From assembly GCA_963812945.1 (NCBI GenBank), contig CAWEXD010000010.1, positions 682,001 through 746,000 of the forward strand: a stretch of 64,000 nt of DNA. Reading direction: 5' to 3'. The position numbers and the translations under genes are program-made. This document shows, piece after piece, positions 1 to 9,943 of this stretch. The number at the start of each line of letters is the position of its first letter. Positions within the stretch are counted from its first letter, which is position 1. The stretch comes from DASRDR01 sp963812945 [NCBI: uncultured Candidatus Rokubacteria bacterium]. Its GTDB lineage: Bacteria; Methylomirabilota; Methylomirabilia; Rokubacteriales. The notes below the pieces were generated by a model. That model saw only the letters and a program-made list of their open reading frames with translations, did no database searches and was not told the origin of the DNA.

Positions 1-486
1 CCGGCGGCTGTCCCGGATCCGCTCGAGGTTGGCCCGGCTCGCGTCGGCCGCGGCGCGGCTCCGCGCCAGATTCTCCCGGGCGGCGACGACATCGGCGTTG
101 AGCTGGTCGACGGTGAGGTCCGCCTCGCGGCGGTCCAGGTCGGCGAGGGGCTGGCCTTCCCGGACGGCGTCCCCGAGGTCCGCGTGGAGCCGGACGACCA
201 TCCCCTGAATCTGCGTGCGGGCGACGGCTTCCTCCCACGCGAGGAGGCTCCCGACCGTGTCGACGCTCCGCTGGACCTGCCGGCCCTCGACGACCGCCGT
301 CGTGATGCGGAGCGCGGGTGGCTCGGGCGCGCCCGCTCCGGGGCGGGCCCCGCCGGGCGCCCGCGGCTGGGCGGGGGCGCCGAGGGCCAGGGCCAGGCCC
401 AGGAGCACGACCGAGGCGGGTCCGTGGACGCGGGCGGCGCGGCAGCGGGAGGGCGAAACCGTCGGTGCCACAGGGGTGGCGTCCAT
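1..486 (-). CDS. RND efflux periplasmic adaptor (HlyD/MFP family), N-terminal part
   Basis: Reading the minus strand from the ATG at 486 gives 162 codons that stay open to the window edge, so only the N-terminus is present. An arginine-containing start is followed by a hydrophobic stretch (VVLLGLALALGAPA), which fits a signal peptide or anchor. A Pro/Ala/Gly-rich linker comes next, then a biotinyl-lipoyl-like half motif (QGMVVRLHADLGDAVREGQP). The end is a helical Ala/Arg/Asp-rich segment (NADVVAARENLARSRAA) matching the start of the coiled-coil hairpin. Periplasmic adaptors of this family join an inner-membrane RND pump to an outer-membrane channel. The pump gene would lie beyond position 1, which cannot be checked. 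The substrate is unknown. The gene is divergent from greA. Confidence 0.72.
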   Translation of the reverse strand, partial: MDATPVAPTVSPSRCRAARVHGPASVVLLGLALALGAPAQPRAPGGARPGAGAPEPPALRITTAVVEGRQVQRSVDTVGSLLAWEEAVARTQIQGMVVRLHADLGDAVREGQPLADLDRREADLTVDQLNADVVAARENLARSRAAADASRANLERIRDSRR

Positions 487-525
487 TGTAGCAGGGGGTA
501 GTAAAATGGCCGGCGGCCCCGACGG

Positions 526-1020
526 ATGATACAGCGCACGCCGATGACCCGGGAAGGCCACGCCCGCCTCCAGCAGGAGCTGGAGCAGCTGAAGCGCGTG
601 GAGCGCCACGCCATCATCAAGGCCATCGCCGAGGCGCGGGCGCACGGGGACCTCTCCGAGAACGCCGAGTACCACGCCGCCAAGGAGCGCCAGGGGTTCA
701 TCGAGGCGCGGATCCGGGAGCTCGAGGCCAAGGTCAGCGGCGCGGAGGTCATCGAGCCCCCCGGGGCCGGCCCGCGCGTGACCTTCGGGTCGACGGTCCG
801 CCTCCGGGCGGCCGACGGCAAGGAGCTGCGCTACCAGATCGTCGGGTCCGACGAGGCCGACCCCGCGCGGGGCCGCATCTCGATCCTCTCGCCCATCGCC
901 CGGACGCTGATCGGCAAGGAGGTCGGCGACGTGGTCAAGGCCCAGGCGCCCGGCGGGACGCGGGAGCTCGAGATCGTGGCGGCGAACTTCCCCTGGGAAC
1001 CGCCCCGCCCGGGCGGCTAG
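526..1020 (+). CDS. greA: Transcription elongation factor GreA
   Basis: This 164-residue protein has the usual GreA length and layout. An N-terminal coiled coil (about 1-78) carries the tip motif GDLSENAEY, with acidic D42 and E45 that stimulate RNA polymerase transcript cleavage. A C-terminal FKBP-like domain (about 85-160) follows. The family rescues backtracked RNA polymerase in the cytoplasm by inducing cleavage of the nascent RNA 3' end. A TAAAAT hexamer at 502-507, about 19 nt before the ATG, could be the -10 element; no convincing -35 is seen. No strong Shine-Dalgarno sequence precedes the ATG, and the internal ATG at 544 is an alternative start. The neighbouring genes are unrelated and point toward or away from it. 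Confidence 0.95.
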   Translation: MIQRTPMTREGHARLQQELEQLKRVERHAIIKAIAEARAHGDLSENAEYHAAKERQGFIEARIRELEAKVSGAEVIEPPGAGPRVTFGSTVRLRAADGKELRYQIVGSDEADPARGRISILSPIARTLIGKEVGDVVKAQAPGGTRELEIVAANFPWEPPRPGG

Positions 1021-1044
1021 GGTGCGTGGGCCGCGGGGCCCGGG

Positions 1045-2172
1045 TCAGGCCCGAAGCGCGTCCCGGAGCTCGCGGGCGAGGGTCTCGACGGTGCCACGCG
1101 TGCCGCCGGCGAGCTTCTGCCGCCACTCCCCGTCGGTCACGAACCGGCGGTCGCCGAGCCGCTCGGCCCACGGCCGGATCGCCTCCCGGATGGCGCGGAT
1201 CTCGTAGGGGTCGCCCCGAAGCTCGCGCGCCCGGGCCATCACGTCGGGGACCACGCGGATGAACGCCCGGAGCGCGGTCCCGGTCTTGATCGAGTACTTC
1301 CGGCCCGCCCACGCGTTCGGGAAGGTCTGGGCGAGCGCCTTCACGTAGTTCAGGAAGAAGCGCCGCCCGGCCTCGCGGAGCTCCTTGGCGCGCCCGCGCC
1401 CGCCCATCTTCTCGACGCTCTCCACCAGGTCCACGATCTCCTCGGCGAGGGGCGCCTGGGCCACGCGGCCCCGCCCGATGCCGAGCATCTTGATCTCCCC
1501 CTGGAGGGGCGAGGTCTCGTCCTCGCTGAGCGTCCGGATGATGTCGTGGGCGAGGGCCTGGGTCTCGTCGGGGTAGAGCTTCCGTCCGGCGAGACTGACC
1601 AGGTGGGACGGGTTCAGCCGCGTGTGCTTGGCGTTGATCGTGACGAAGAGCTCGACGATCTGCTGCGCGTCCAGCGTGTCGAAGAGGACCGCGGGCACGT
1701 CGAGCCCCCGGAGATCGCCCTCGGCGGCGAGCGCGTGGAGGGCGAGGAGGCGATGCTGGCCGTCGAGCACGCGGAGGACCCCCGGCTCCTCGGGGATCTC
1801 GAGGAACCCGAGGTCGGGGTGGTGCGGGACCGCGCGGAAGCCGAGCCGCTTGTCGGAGGTGATGATCACGGCGCCGGGGATCGCCGGGAGCTTCCCCGCC
1901 TCCCGGCAGTCGCGGAAGTAGGAGACCAGCTCCTCGATCTTGCGGCGGATCACGGGGCGCTGGTAGGCCTCCGAGGTCTCGCCGATCCGGCTCTCCAGGA
2001 CCTCCCAGTTCACGCGCGTGCGGGCGGCGCGGCGCGGGGCCTTCGCCTCGGGGAGGCCGCCGTAGCCCAGGACCTCGAACCGGACGAGCTGGTCGATCTC
2101 GCGGGCGGAGAAGGAGGCCTGGTAGAATTCGACGCCGTACTGCTTGATGCGGTGCGCGGCGACGCTGATCAT
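1045..2172 (-). CDS. DGQHR-domain protein (DndB-like)
   Basis: A 375-residue protein carrying the signature DGQHR (residues about 137-141, in VLRVLDGQHRLLALHAL). This motif defines the DGQHR/DndB-like superfamily. After it come FVTINAKHTRLNPSH and a helical C-terminal half. DndB is the regulator of phosphorothioate DNA modification loci, and relatives occur in integrative elements. Here no dndCDE, dptFGH or other modification gene lies nearby, so the protein is orphan and its biochemical role is unknown. It converges on greA with a 24-nt gap. No signal peptide or membrane segment is visible. Family assignment rests on the motif and length; function is not inferred. Confidence 0.75.
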   Translation of the reverse strand: MISVAAHRIKQYGVEFYQASFSAREIDQLVRFEVLGYGGLPEAKAPRRAARTRVNWEVLESRIGETSEAYQRPVIRRKIEELVSYFRDCREAGKLPAIPGAVIITSDKRLGFRAVPHHPDLGFLEIPEEPGVLRVLDGQHRLLALHALAAEGDLRGLDVPAVLFDTLDAQQIVELFVTINAKHTRLNPSHLVSLAGRKLYPDETQALAHDIIRTLSEDETSPLQGEIKMLGIGRGRVAQAPLAEEIVDLVESVEKMGGRGRAKELREAGRRFFLNYVKALAQTFPNAWAGRKYSIKTGTALRAFIRVVPDVMARARELRGDPYEIRAIREAIRPWAERLGDRRFVTDGEWRQKLAGGTRGTVETLARELRDALRA

Positions 2173-2315
2173 CGGGAATCCGAGGTCATGCTAGCCGGGG
2201 GGCATCCGGGTGTCAACGCCGGCGCCTCCAAATTGACGCCGGGGCCGGGCCCGCGCCCCGGCCGGCCGAGGCTAGCCGGGGCCAACAGGAGCCGACTGAG
2301 GCCAGCTGGAGGACG

Positions 2316-2618
2316 ATGGCGACGGTCCGGATCACGTACTGGCGCGACATCCCGATGCTCGTGACCGCGCGGGACGCCGGCGGCGAGGTCAGCGTGCCGC
2401 TCGGCCCGGCATTCCAGGACCTGGTCGACCGCGTCGCCATGCAGGACGGGGCCGCGGAGGAGGACGCCTACCTGGCCGAGTGGCGTGTCGGGCCAGCCGA
2501 GGAGGCGCCGGGCCCCGCCGGCGCCGTCGCGGCGGCCCGCGCGCAGGCGCTCGAGGGGGAGCTCGACGCGCTGCGGGATCGCCACCTGCGCGCGCCGCGC
2601 CGGGGGGAGTCCGCCTGA
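2316..2618 (+). CDS. Virulence-factor-domain small protein
   Basis: A 100-residue protein with the pattern ITYWRDIPMLV near the N-terminus and AYLAEWRVG near residue 60. Both match the small conserved family annotated as 'virulence factor' (PF13769-type) in many alphaproteobacteria and other bacteria. The start ATG follows a CTGGAGG ribosome-binding site. The C-terminal third is Ala/Arg-rich and probably less ordered. The family's biochemical function is not established, and the name should not be read as evidence of pathogenicity. The gene stands alone between the DGQHR gene (divergent) and tpx. Confidence 0.6.
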   Translation: MATVRITYWRDIPMLVTARDAGGEVSVPLGPAFQDLVDRVAMQDGAAEEDAYLAEWRVGPAEEAPGPAGAVAAARAQALEGELDALRDRHLRAPRRGESA

Positions 2619-2640
2619 CCCACGGCTCCCCAGGGGGGTG

Positions 2641-2681
2641 GCCGTACGCCGCCATACGCGGCCATGCGCCGGTGGTACGAT
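2641..2681 (+). promoter_or_regulatory. tpx promoter with three 10-bp direct repeats
   Basis: An extended -10 element, TG-G-TACGAT (2673-2681), lies 75 bp before the tpx start. Directly upstream, 2641-2670 consists of three imperfect 10-bp units (GCCGTACGCC, GCCATACGCG, GCCATGCGCC), one per helical turn, where a -35 box would sit. This is consistent with an activator or repressor site. The binding protein is unknown. Confidence 0.45.
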
Positions 2682-2756
2682 GGAACTGACCCGCTGCGGG
2701 CGCCCGGCGCGCCGCGATCCCAGCGCGAGACACCAACTCTCAGGGAGGACACGCCG

Positions 2757-3272
2757 ATGGCCGGACGCACGGTGAAGATGCGTGGTAACCCCTTGCCCGT
2801 CGCGGGCCCGGAGCTCCGGGTCGGCGACCGCGCTCCCGACTTCAAGCTCCACCAGCGCGGGGCGGAAGGCCTCCGGGACGTCACCCTCCACGACTTCACC
2901 GGGAAGACGCTCGTCCTGAGCGTGGTGCCGTCGCTCGACACGCCGGTCTGCGAGGCCCAGACGAAGCGCTTCAACGACGAGGCGGCGAAGCTGCCGGGGA
3001 ACGTGGCCGTGCTGACGGTGAGCATGGATCTGCCGTTCGCCCAGGCGCGCTTCTGCGGCCAGCACGGCGTCGACCGGGTCCAGACGGCCTCCGACCACCG
3101 CGACGCCAACTTCGGCCACGCCTACGGGACCCTCATCGAGCCCCTCCGGCTCGAGGCGCGCGCCCTCTTCGTGGTCGGCGCCGACGGCCGGTTGAAGCAT
3201 GTCCAGTACGTGCCGGAGGTCACGGAGCACCCGGACTACGACAGCGCGCTGGGCGCCGCCCGGCACGGGTAG
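2757..3272 (+). CDS. tpx: Thiol peroxidase (atypical 2-Cys peroxiredoxin)
   Basis: The 171-residue protein reduces hydrogen peroxide and alkyl hydroperoxides using thioredoxin. The peroxidatic cysteine is C65 in the motif DTPVC, with the preceding Thr also conserved, and the resolving cysteine is C100 in RFCGQHG. This Tpx-type spacing distinguishes it from AhpC and BCP. The thioredoxin-like fold starts at about residue 20 (GDRAPDF). An upstream in-frame ATG at 2664 would add 31 residues unlike the family, so the ATG at 2757 is preferred; GGGAGGA precedes it. It begins an oxidative-stress block with the PerR-like regulator and katG. Confidence 0.94.
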   Translation: MAGRTVKMRGNPLPVAGPELRVGDRAPDFKLHQRGAEGLRDVTLHDFTGKTLVLSVVPSLDTPVCEAQTKRFNDEAAKLPGNVAVLTVSMDLPFAQARFCGQHGVDRVQTASDHRDANFGHAYGTLIEPLRLEARALFVVGADGRLKHVQYVPEVTEHPDYDSALGAARHG

Positions 3273-3290
3273 CCCGCCGCCCGCTCCGAG

Positions 3291-3321
3291 CCCGGGCGCT
3301 CCCCGCCAGGGGGCGCCCGGG
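3291..3321. terminator. Hairpin after tpx
   Basis: The inverted repeat CCCGGGCGC (3291-3299) / GCGCCCGGG (3313-3321) extends inward by CCCC/GGGG with a single bulged T. This gives a very stable hairpin 18 nt after the tpx stop. There is no U-run, so it would be a non-canonical GC-rich terminator. Confidence 0.55.
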
Positions 3322-3353
3322 GCGGTCGAGTGCCCGGCCGGTCCGCCGCCCCC

Positions 3354-3406
3354 TTGACAGGCCCGCCGCCGCCCGCGAGAATATCTCCTAGATGAGAATC
3401 ACTCGC
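3354..3406 (+). promoter_or_regulatory. perR-like gene promoter and possible operator
   Basis: A consensus -35 TTGACA (3354-3359) is followed after 17 bp by GAGAAT (3377-3382, 4 of 6 to TATAAT). Transcription would start within a few bases of the ATG at 3392, giving a leaderless mRNA. GCGAG (3375-3379) and CTCGC (3402-3406) flank the start symmetrically around an AT-rich core, which could be an autoregulatory operator. Confidence 0.5.
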
Positions 3407-3955
3407 AGAAACGAACCCGAGCCGGATACGGCCTCCGCGCCCATCGCCCGGCTCTGCGAGGCGTTCGCGCGCCGGTGCCGCGAGCACGGCGTGCGGGTCA
3501 CGACCCAGCGCCTGGCGGTCTACCGGGCGCTCGCCGAGGATCCGAGCCATCCCACCGCCGACACGGTCTACCAGCGGCTCCGGGGGGCGATGCCGTCGCT
3601 CTCGCCCGCGACGGTGTACCGCGTGCTCGAATCCCTCGTGCGGGACGGCCTCCTCCGGCGCGTGAGCACGACCGGCGGCGCGGGGCGGTTCGACGCCAAC
3701 CTCCTGCCCCACCAGCACCTGATCTGCCGGGTCTGCGGCCGCATGACCGACGTCCACGCCCCCGCGGTGCGCGCGGTGGAAGTCGGCCGCCTGGCCGCCG
3801 AGGTGCGGCCGCGCTTCGTCGTCGAGGACGTCGACGTCCGCATCGTCGGCCGGTGTGAGACGTGCCCGCCGGGCCCGGCCGGCCCGCGCGGCCCGGCCCG
3901 CGCCGCGCGGCGGCGGGCGCGCCCGGCATCGACCCACCGCATACGGTCTACCTGA
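3392..3955 (+). CDS. Fur-family regulator, PerR-like
   Basis: A 187-residue metal-dependent repressor. The winged helix spans about residues 33-92 (VTTQRLAVYRAL to SPATVYRVLESL). The dimerisation half has two CxxC zinc motifs (C112/C115 and C155/C158) and the metal ligands around RFDAN..PHQHL. Asp at position 101 is typical of PerR, where Fur usually has Glu. Being directly upstream of katG also suggests peroxide sensing. The C-terminal 25 residues are an unusual Pro/Gly/Arg/Ala-rich tail. No ribosome-binding site precedes the start, and the promoter places the transcript start at the ATG. PerR rather than Fur is inference; the family is certain. Confidence 0.88.
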   Translation: MRITRRNEPEPDTASAPIARLCEAFARRCREHGVRVTTQRLAVYRALAEDPSHPTADTVYQRLRGAMPSLSPATVYRVLESLVRDGLLRRVSTTGGAGRFDANLLPHQHLICRVCGRMTDVHAPAVRAVEVGRLAAEVRPRFVVEDVDVRIVGRCETCPPGPAGPRGPARAARRRARPASTHRIRST

Positions 3956-3960
3956 GCTAG

Positions 3961-6189
<2,229 letters not shown>

Positions 6190-6195
6190 TCCCAG

Positions 6196-6230
6196 GCGGC
6201 GCGGGTGGGCGGAATGACCACCCGCGCCGC
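6196..6230. terminator. Hairpin terminator after katG
   Basis: A perfect 13-bp inverted repeat (GCGGCGCGGGTGG at 6196-6208 and its complement at 6218-6230) with a 9-nt loop starts 7 nt after the katG stop. It has no T-run but is isolated and very stable. Confidence 0.7.
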
Positions 6231-6356
6231 ATCGACCTCTCGGCCACCGGCGCCGAGACGGCTTTGACGGCCGAGCGGCGCCGGGCCCTCGACACCGACC
6301 TCGCGTCCGATCCCTGACCGGCGGCAGCGCGCGGAAGGCGCCCGCGCCGAGCGTCG

Positions 6357-6827
6357 ATGTCAGGACCCACGCGGATCGGGGTGGTCTCGGACACGCACGG
6401 CCTCCTGCGTCCGGAGGCGCTCGACCGGCTTCGGGGCGTCGACCGGATCGTCCACGCGGGTGACATCGGCAGCCCGGAGGTGTTGAGCGCCCTGGCGGCG
6501 GTCGCGCCCGTCACGGCCGTGCGCGGGAACAACGACCGGGACGCCTGGGCGCGCGATCTCCCCGAGACCGTGATCCTGGAGGTGGGCCAGGTCCGGCTCT
6601 ACATCCTCCACGACGTCAAGACGATCGCCATCGACCTGCGGGCGGAGGGCATCGACGCCGTCGTCGCCGGGCACTCCCACAAGCCCGCGCTCGCGAGCCG
6701 GGACGGCATCCTGTTCATGAATCCCGGCAGCATCGGGCCCCGCCGGTTCACCCTGCCGATCGCCATGGGCTTCCTGACGGTCCGTGGTGCGGGCGTGCGC
6801 GGCCGGATCGTGTACCTCGACCCGTGA
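6357..6827 (+). CDS. YfcE/MJ0936-family metallophosphoesterase
   Basis: A 156-residue calcineurin-like phosphoesterase of the small YfcE type. The metal-binding blocks are all present: SDTHG (about 11-15), HAGDIGS, RGNND, HD and GHSHKP. These enzymes hydrolyse phosphodiesters with Mn-type metals; the physiological substrate of this subgroup is mostly unknown. The start ATG lies about 170 bp after katG, beyond its terminator hairpin, so the gene is probably transcribed separately. No signal peptide is seen, so it is cytoplasmic. Confidence 0.88.
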   Translation: MSGPTRIGVVSDTHGLLRPEALDRLRGVDRIVHAGDIGSPEVLSALAAVAPVTAVRGNNDRDAWARDLPETVILEVGQVRLYILHDVKTIAIDLRAEGIDAVVAGHSHKPALASRDGILFMNPGSIGPRRFTLPIAMGFLTVRGAGVRGRIVYLDP

Positions 6828-6883
6828 GGCGCCCGCGCGTGATACGTTCCCCGGGGATGCCCATCGCCGGAGGCCACTAGCGC

Positions 6884-8050
6884 ATGGAACGAAGCGAGCA
6901 CCGCATCCTGACGACCCACGTCGGCAGCCTGCCCCGGCCGCCCCCGCTCCGGGAGCTCCTCGTGCGCCAGGATCGCGGCGAGCGCATTAACGTGGCGGAG
7001 CTGGCCCACGAGACCGAGACGGCCGTCCGCTGGGCCGTCGACCGGCAGCTGTCCGTCGGGATCGACGTCGGCAACGACGGCGAGCAGCCCCGGGCGGGGT
7101 TCTCGACCTACGTGGCCCGAAGGATGCGAGGATTCGGCGGGGCGAGCCAGCGGCGGCTGGCGCGGGACCTCACGGACCACCCCGACTTCGCCGAGCAGCT
7201 CGCGTCCCGGCGCCGCGGGGCGGCCCGCATCGGGAACGCCCCGCAGGCCGTCGCCGAGGTGGAGTACGCCGACCTCGGCGCGGCCGAGGCGGAATGCCAG
7301 CTGTTCCTGGCGGCGACGGCCGCCCATCCGCGGCGGTTCGTCGAGCGCTTCATGACGGCGGTCTCGCCGGGCACCGCCGCGACGATCCTGCTCAACGCCC
7401 ACTACGACTCCCACGAGCGGTACGTCCGGGCGCTCGCCCGTGAGCTGAGGAAGGAGTACCAGCTGGTCCACGCGCAGGGCCTCGTCCTCCAGCTGGACTG
7501 CCCGGATCTCGCCATGGAGCGGGCGCGCTTCTTCCAGGACGAGCCCCTCGAGCGCTTCCAGGCGATGGTGGCGCTCCACGTCGACGCGATCAACGAGGCG
7601 ATCGCGGGGATCCCGACGGACCGCGTGCGCCTGCACGTGTGCTGGGGCAACTACGACGGGCCGCACACCCACGACGTGCCGCTCGAGGCCGTGCTGCCGC
7701 TCCTCTACCGGGCGAACGTGGGCGCGCTCTCGCTGCCCCTGGCCGGGCCGCGCCACCAGCACGAGTACCGGGTCCTCGCGCGCCATCCCCTGCCCGACGG
7801 CATGCTGTTCCTGCCCGGCGTGATCGACACGACGACCAACGTCGTGGAGCACCCCGAGGTCGTGGCGGAGCGGATCGCCCAGGCGGTCGAGGCGGTCGGC
7901 GACCGCACCCGCGTCATCGCCTCGACGGACTGCGGCTTCGGGACGTTCGCGGGCTCGGAGAACGTGGCCGAGAGCGTCGTGTGGGCGAAGCTCGGCGCGC
8001 TCGTCGAGGGCGCGGCCCTCGCGTCGGCGCGGCTCTGGGGCCGGCCGTGA
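6884..8050 (+). CDS. MetE C-terminal-like (cobalamin-independent methionine synthase family) protein
   Basis: A 388-residue single-domain protein of the Meth_synt_2 (PF01717-type) family, about half the length of full MetE. It starts with the family signature THVGSLPRP. A zinc site is visible in RLHVCWGNYDGPHTHD (His and Cys) and in STDCGFGTF (Cys). Related proteins move methyl or alkyl groups onto thiols, and some act as epoxyalkane:coenzyme M transferases or core methionine synthases. Without the N-terminal folate module, the methyl donor here is unknown. An epoxide-hydrolase-like gene follows after only 10 nt, so they are probably co-transcribed. A role in thiol or epoxide metabolism is speculation. 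Confidence 0.82.
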   Translation: MERSEHRILTTHVGSLPRPPPLRELLVRQDRGERINVAELAHETETAVRWAVDRQLSVGIDVGNDGEQPRAGFSTYVARRMRGFGGASQRRLARDLTDHPDFAEQLASRRRGAARIGNAPQAVAEVEYADLGAAEAECQLFLAATAAHPRRFVERFMTAVSPGTAATILLNAHYDSHERYVRALARELRKEYQLVHAQGLVLQLDCPDLAMERARFFQDEPLERFQAMVALHVDAINEAIAGIPTDRVRLHVCWGNYDGPHTHDVPLEAVLPLLYRANVGALSLPLAGPRHQHEYRVLARHPLPDGMLFLPGVIDTTTNVVEHPEVVAERIAQAVEAVGDRTRVIASTDCGFGTFAGSENVAESVVWAKLGALVEGAALASARLWGRP

Positions 8051-8060
8051 GGGAGCGCGG

Positions 8061-9002
8061 ATGACCGAGATCCGGCACCGCACGATCCGCGCGAACGGGA
8101 TCCGCATGCACGTGGCCGAGGCGGGCGCGGGCGTCCCGGTCGTCATGTGCCACGGCTGGCCGGAGCTCTGGTACTCCTGGCGGCACCAGCTCGCCGCGCT
8201 CGCGGCCGGCGGCTTCCGCGCGATCGCCCCGGACATGCGGGGTTACGGCGAGACCGACGCGCCGGCGGACCCGGCCGAGTACCGGACGTCGGTCATCTGC
8301 GCCGACATCCTGGGGCTCCTCGACGCGCTGGGACTCGAGCGCGCCGTCGTCGTCGGCCACGACTGGGGCGGGCATCACGTCTGGCAGTTCGGGCTCCGGC
8401 ATCCCGACCGGTGCATGAGGCTGGTCGGCCTCAACACGCCGTACGGGCCCCCGGGGCCGGTGCCGCCGACCCAGTGGCTCCGCGAGCGGTTCGGCGAGGA
8501 CGGCTATTACATGCTGTGGCACCAGAAGCCCGGCCGCTCCGAGGCGGAGCTCGAGGCCGACCTCCGCGGCAACCTCCGGAAGGTCTTCAAGGGCTTCGAG
8601 CACGCCGGCGACCTCTGGACGATGGCGACCTTGGGCGAGGGCCGCGGGAGCCTCCTGGCCGCCGTGTCTCCCGAGGGCTGCTTCCTGACCGACGCCGAGC
8701 TCGACGTCTACGTGCGCGCGTTCGCGGAGACGGGCACCCGCGGGTCGTTCAACTGGTACCGGGCGCTCGACCTGAACTGGGAGGACGAGCGGCAGATCGC
8801 CGACCCGACGATCCGCGTGCCCGCGCTCATGATCACGGCCGAGAACGACCCCATCTTGCGGCCGGCCCTGGCCGCGGGGATGCCGAAGTGGATCCCCGAT
8901 CTCCGCATCGCGAACATCCCTCGCTGCTCCCACTGGACCCAGCAGGAGCGGCCGGACGAGGTCAACCGCCTGCTCCTGGACTTCCTCGCCGACCTGCGGT
9001 GA
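8061..9002 (+). CDS. Alpha/beta hydrolase, epoxide-hydrolase type
   Basis: A 313-residue alpha/beta hydrolase. The oxyanion-hole motif HGWP is at 31-34 and the nucleophile elbow GHDWGG gives Asp101; an Asp nucleophile marks epoxide hydrolases and haloalkane dehalogenases. The acid (TAENDPIL) and catalytic His (CSHWTQQERP) follow in order. A lid-domain Tyr in FNWYRALDL fits the proton-donating Tyr of epoxide hydrolases. The reaction is therefore likely hydrolysis of an epoxide to a diol, substrate unknown. It lies 10 nt behind the MetE-like gene. Haloalkane dehalogenase is the main alternative. Confidence 0.82.
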   Translation: MTEIRHRTIRANGIRMHVAEAGAGVPVVMCHGWPELWYSWRHQLAALAAGGFRAIAPDMRGYGETDAPADPAEYRTSVICADILGLLDALGLERAVVVGHDWGGHHVWQFGLRHPDRCMRLVGLNTPYGPPGPVPPTQWLRERFGEDGYYMLWHQKPGRSEAELEADLRGNLRKVFKGFEHAGDLWTMATLGEGRGSLLAAVSPEGCFLTDAELDVYVRAFAETGTRGSFNWYRALDLNWEDERQIADPTIRVPALMITAENDPILRPALAAGMPKWIPDLRIANIPRCSHWTQQERPDEVNRLLLDFLADLR

Positions 9003-9131
9003 CCGGCCGCCCCTGCGGCCCCACACAAGTCAGCGACCGAATCGAACCGGCATGCTACGGTGCCGCCTTGAAGTCCAGGCTCGTCGCCCGGGCGACGAGG
9101 ACGACAGACCTGACAGCCTGGGAGGACGAGG

Positions 9132-9689
9132 ATGACCAAGGTGCGTCGGGGCGCTTCGATGTGGACACTCGCGATGGCCCTCATCGCGGTCGGTGTGACC
9201 ACGACGGCACTGGGCCAGGCCTCGAAGGCCCAAGGAACCGTGACGGTCGGCAAGACCAAGGTGACGATCGCGAATGCGATGGCGGTCGGCTACAAGGCGC
9301 CCAACGGGCAGCTGATCTCCGTCCTGCTGTCGGACAAGCCTGCCAGCGCGAAGGAGTTCGCGACCGACACCCGCATCGGCGCCGGCGAGAGCTACGTCGC
9401 GGGCATCTTCGAAGGCGCGTGGAAGAGCCAGCACGCCGGCAAGGAGCTCTCGGGGTTCACGTTCACGATCGGCCCCAAGGGCACCCTCATGACCGAGGAG
9501 TTTCTCGTCGGCGGGCAGAACAACACGTTCATGATCGGGAGCGACCACTACGTCCTCGACCTCAAGTCGACCTCGCCGCGCCTCGTCGGCTCGATCAAGA
9601 CGAAGAAGCCGTCCGTGGACCTCGGGGGCGGGCGCACGGCCGGCATCGACGCGACGTTCGACGTCGCCGTGGGCGCGCCGGGGAAGTAG
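9132..9689 (+). CDS. Secreted protein of unknown function
   Basis: A 185-residue protein with a clear signal peptide: MTKVRR, then the hydrophobic WTLAMALIAVGVTTTALG, with likely cleavage near ALGQA. The mature part is rich in Gly, Thr, Lys and beta-prone segments and has no cysteine. That suggests a small beta-sheet periplasmic or secreted domain. I do not recognise the family. The ATG has GGGAGGACGAGG upstream. It stands alone between the hydrolase and the PaaK-like genes, followed by about 250 bp without a supported gene. Confidence 0.65.
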   Translation: MTKVRRGASMWTLAMALIAVGVTTTALGQASKAQGTVTVGKTKVTIANAMAVGYKAPNGQLISVLLSDKPASAKEFATDTRIGAGESYVAGIFEGAWKSQHAGKELSGFTFTIGPKGTLMTEEFLVGGQNNTFMIGSDHYVLDLKSTSPRLVGSIKTKKPSVDLGGGRTAGIDATFDVAVGAPGK

Positions 9690-9943
9690 GCTGCCGGGGC
9701 CGGCGAGCTCGATCGTCGGTCAGAATCTGACCTCGGGAGGGAGAGTCGATCGCACCACCTCTGCGCACGGCGGCGCGAGAGGAAGGTGCAGGCTCGGCCA
9801 TGAGTGTTGGGCCGGTGTGGCGGCCGCAACCCTGCGAACGGTGGTGCAGTGACGCCGGGAGGGCGGCCCGCGCGCCTGTGGAGCGTCACCCGTGTGGACC
9901 GCGAGGCCATCCGGCTCGAAACGGACGGCGCGACGGCCTGGCG

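Noticed and set aside
9690-9943. N-terminal extension of the first PaaK-like protein (open frame from 9800)
   Set aside because: The extra residues are Arg/Pro/Cys-rich and unlike the family; a start near 9944 gives a normal N-terminus.
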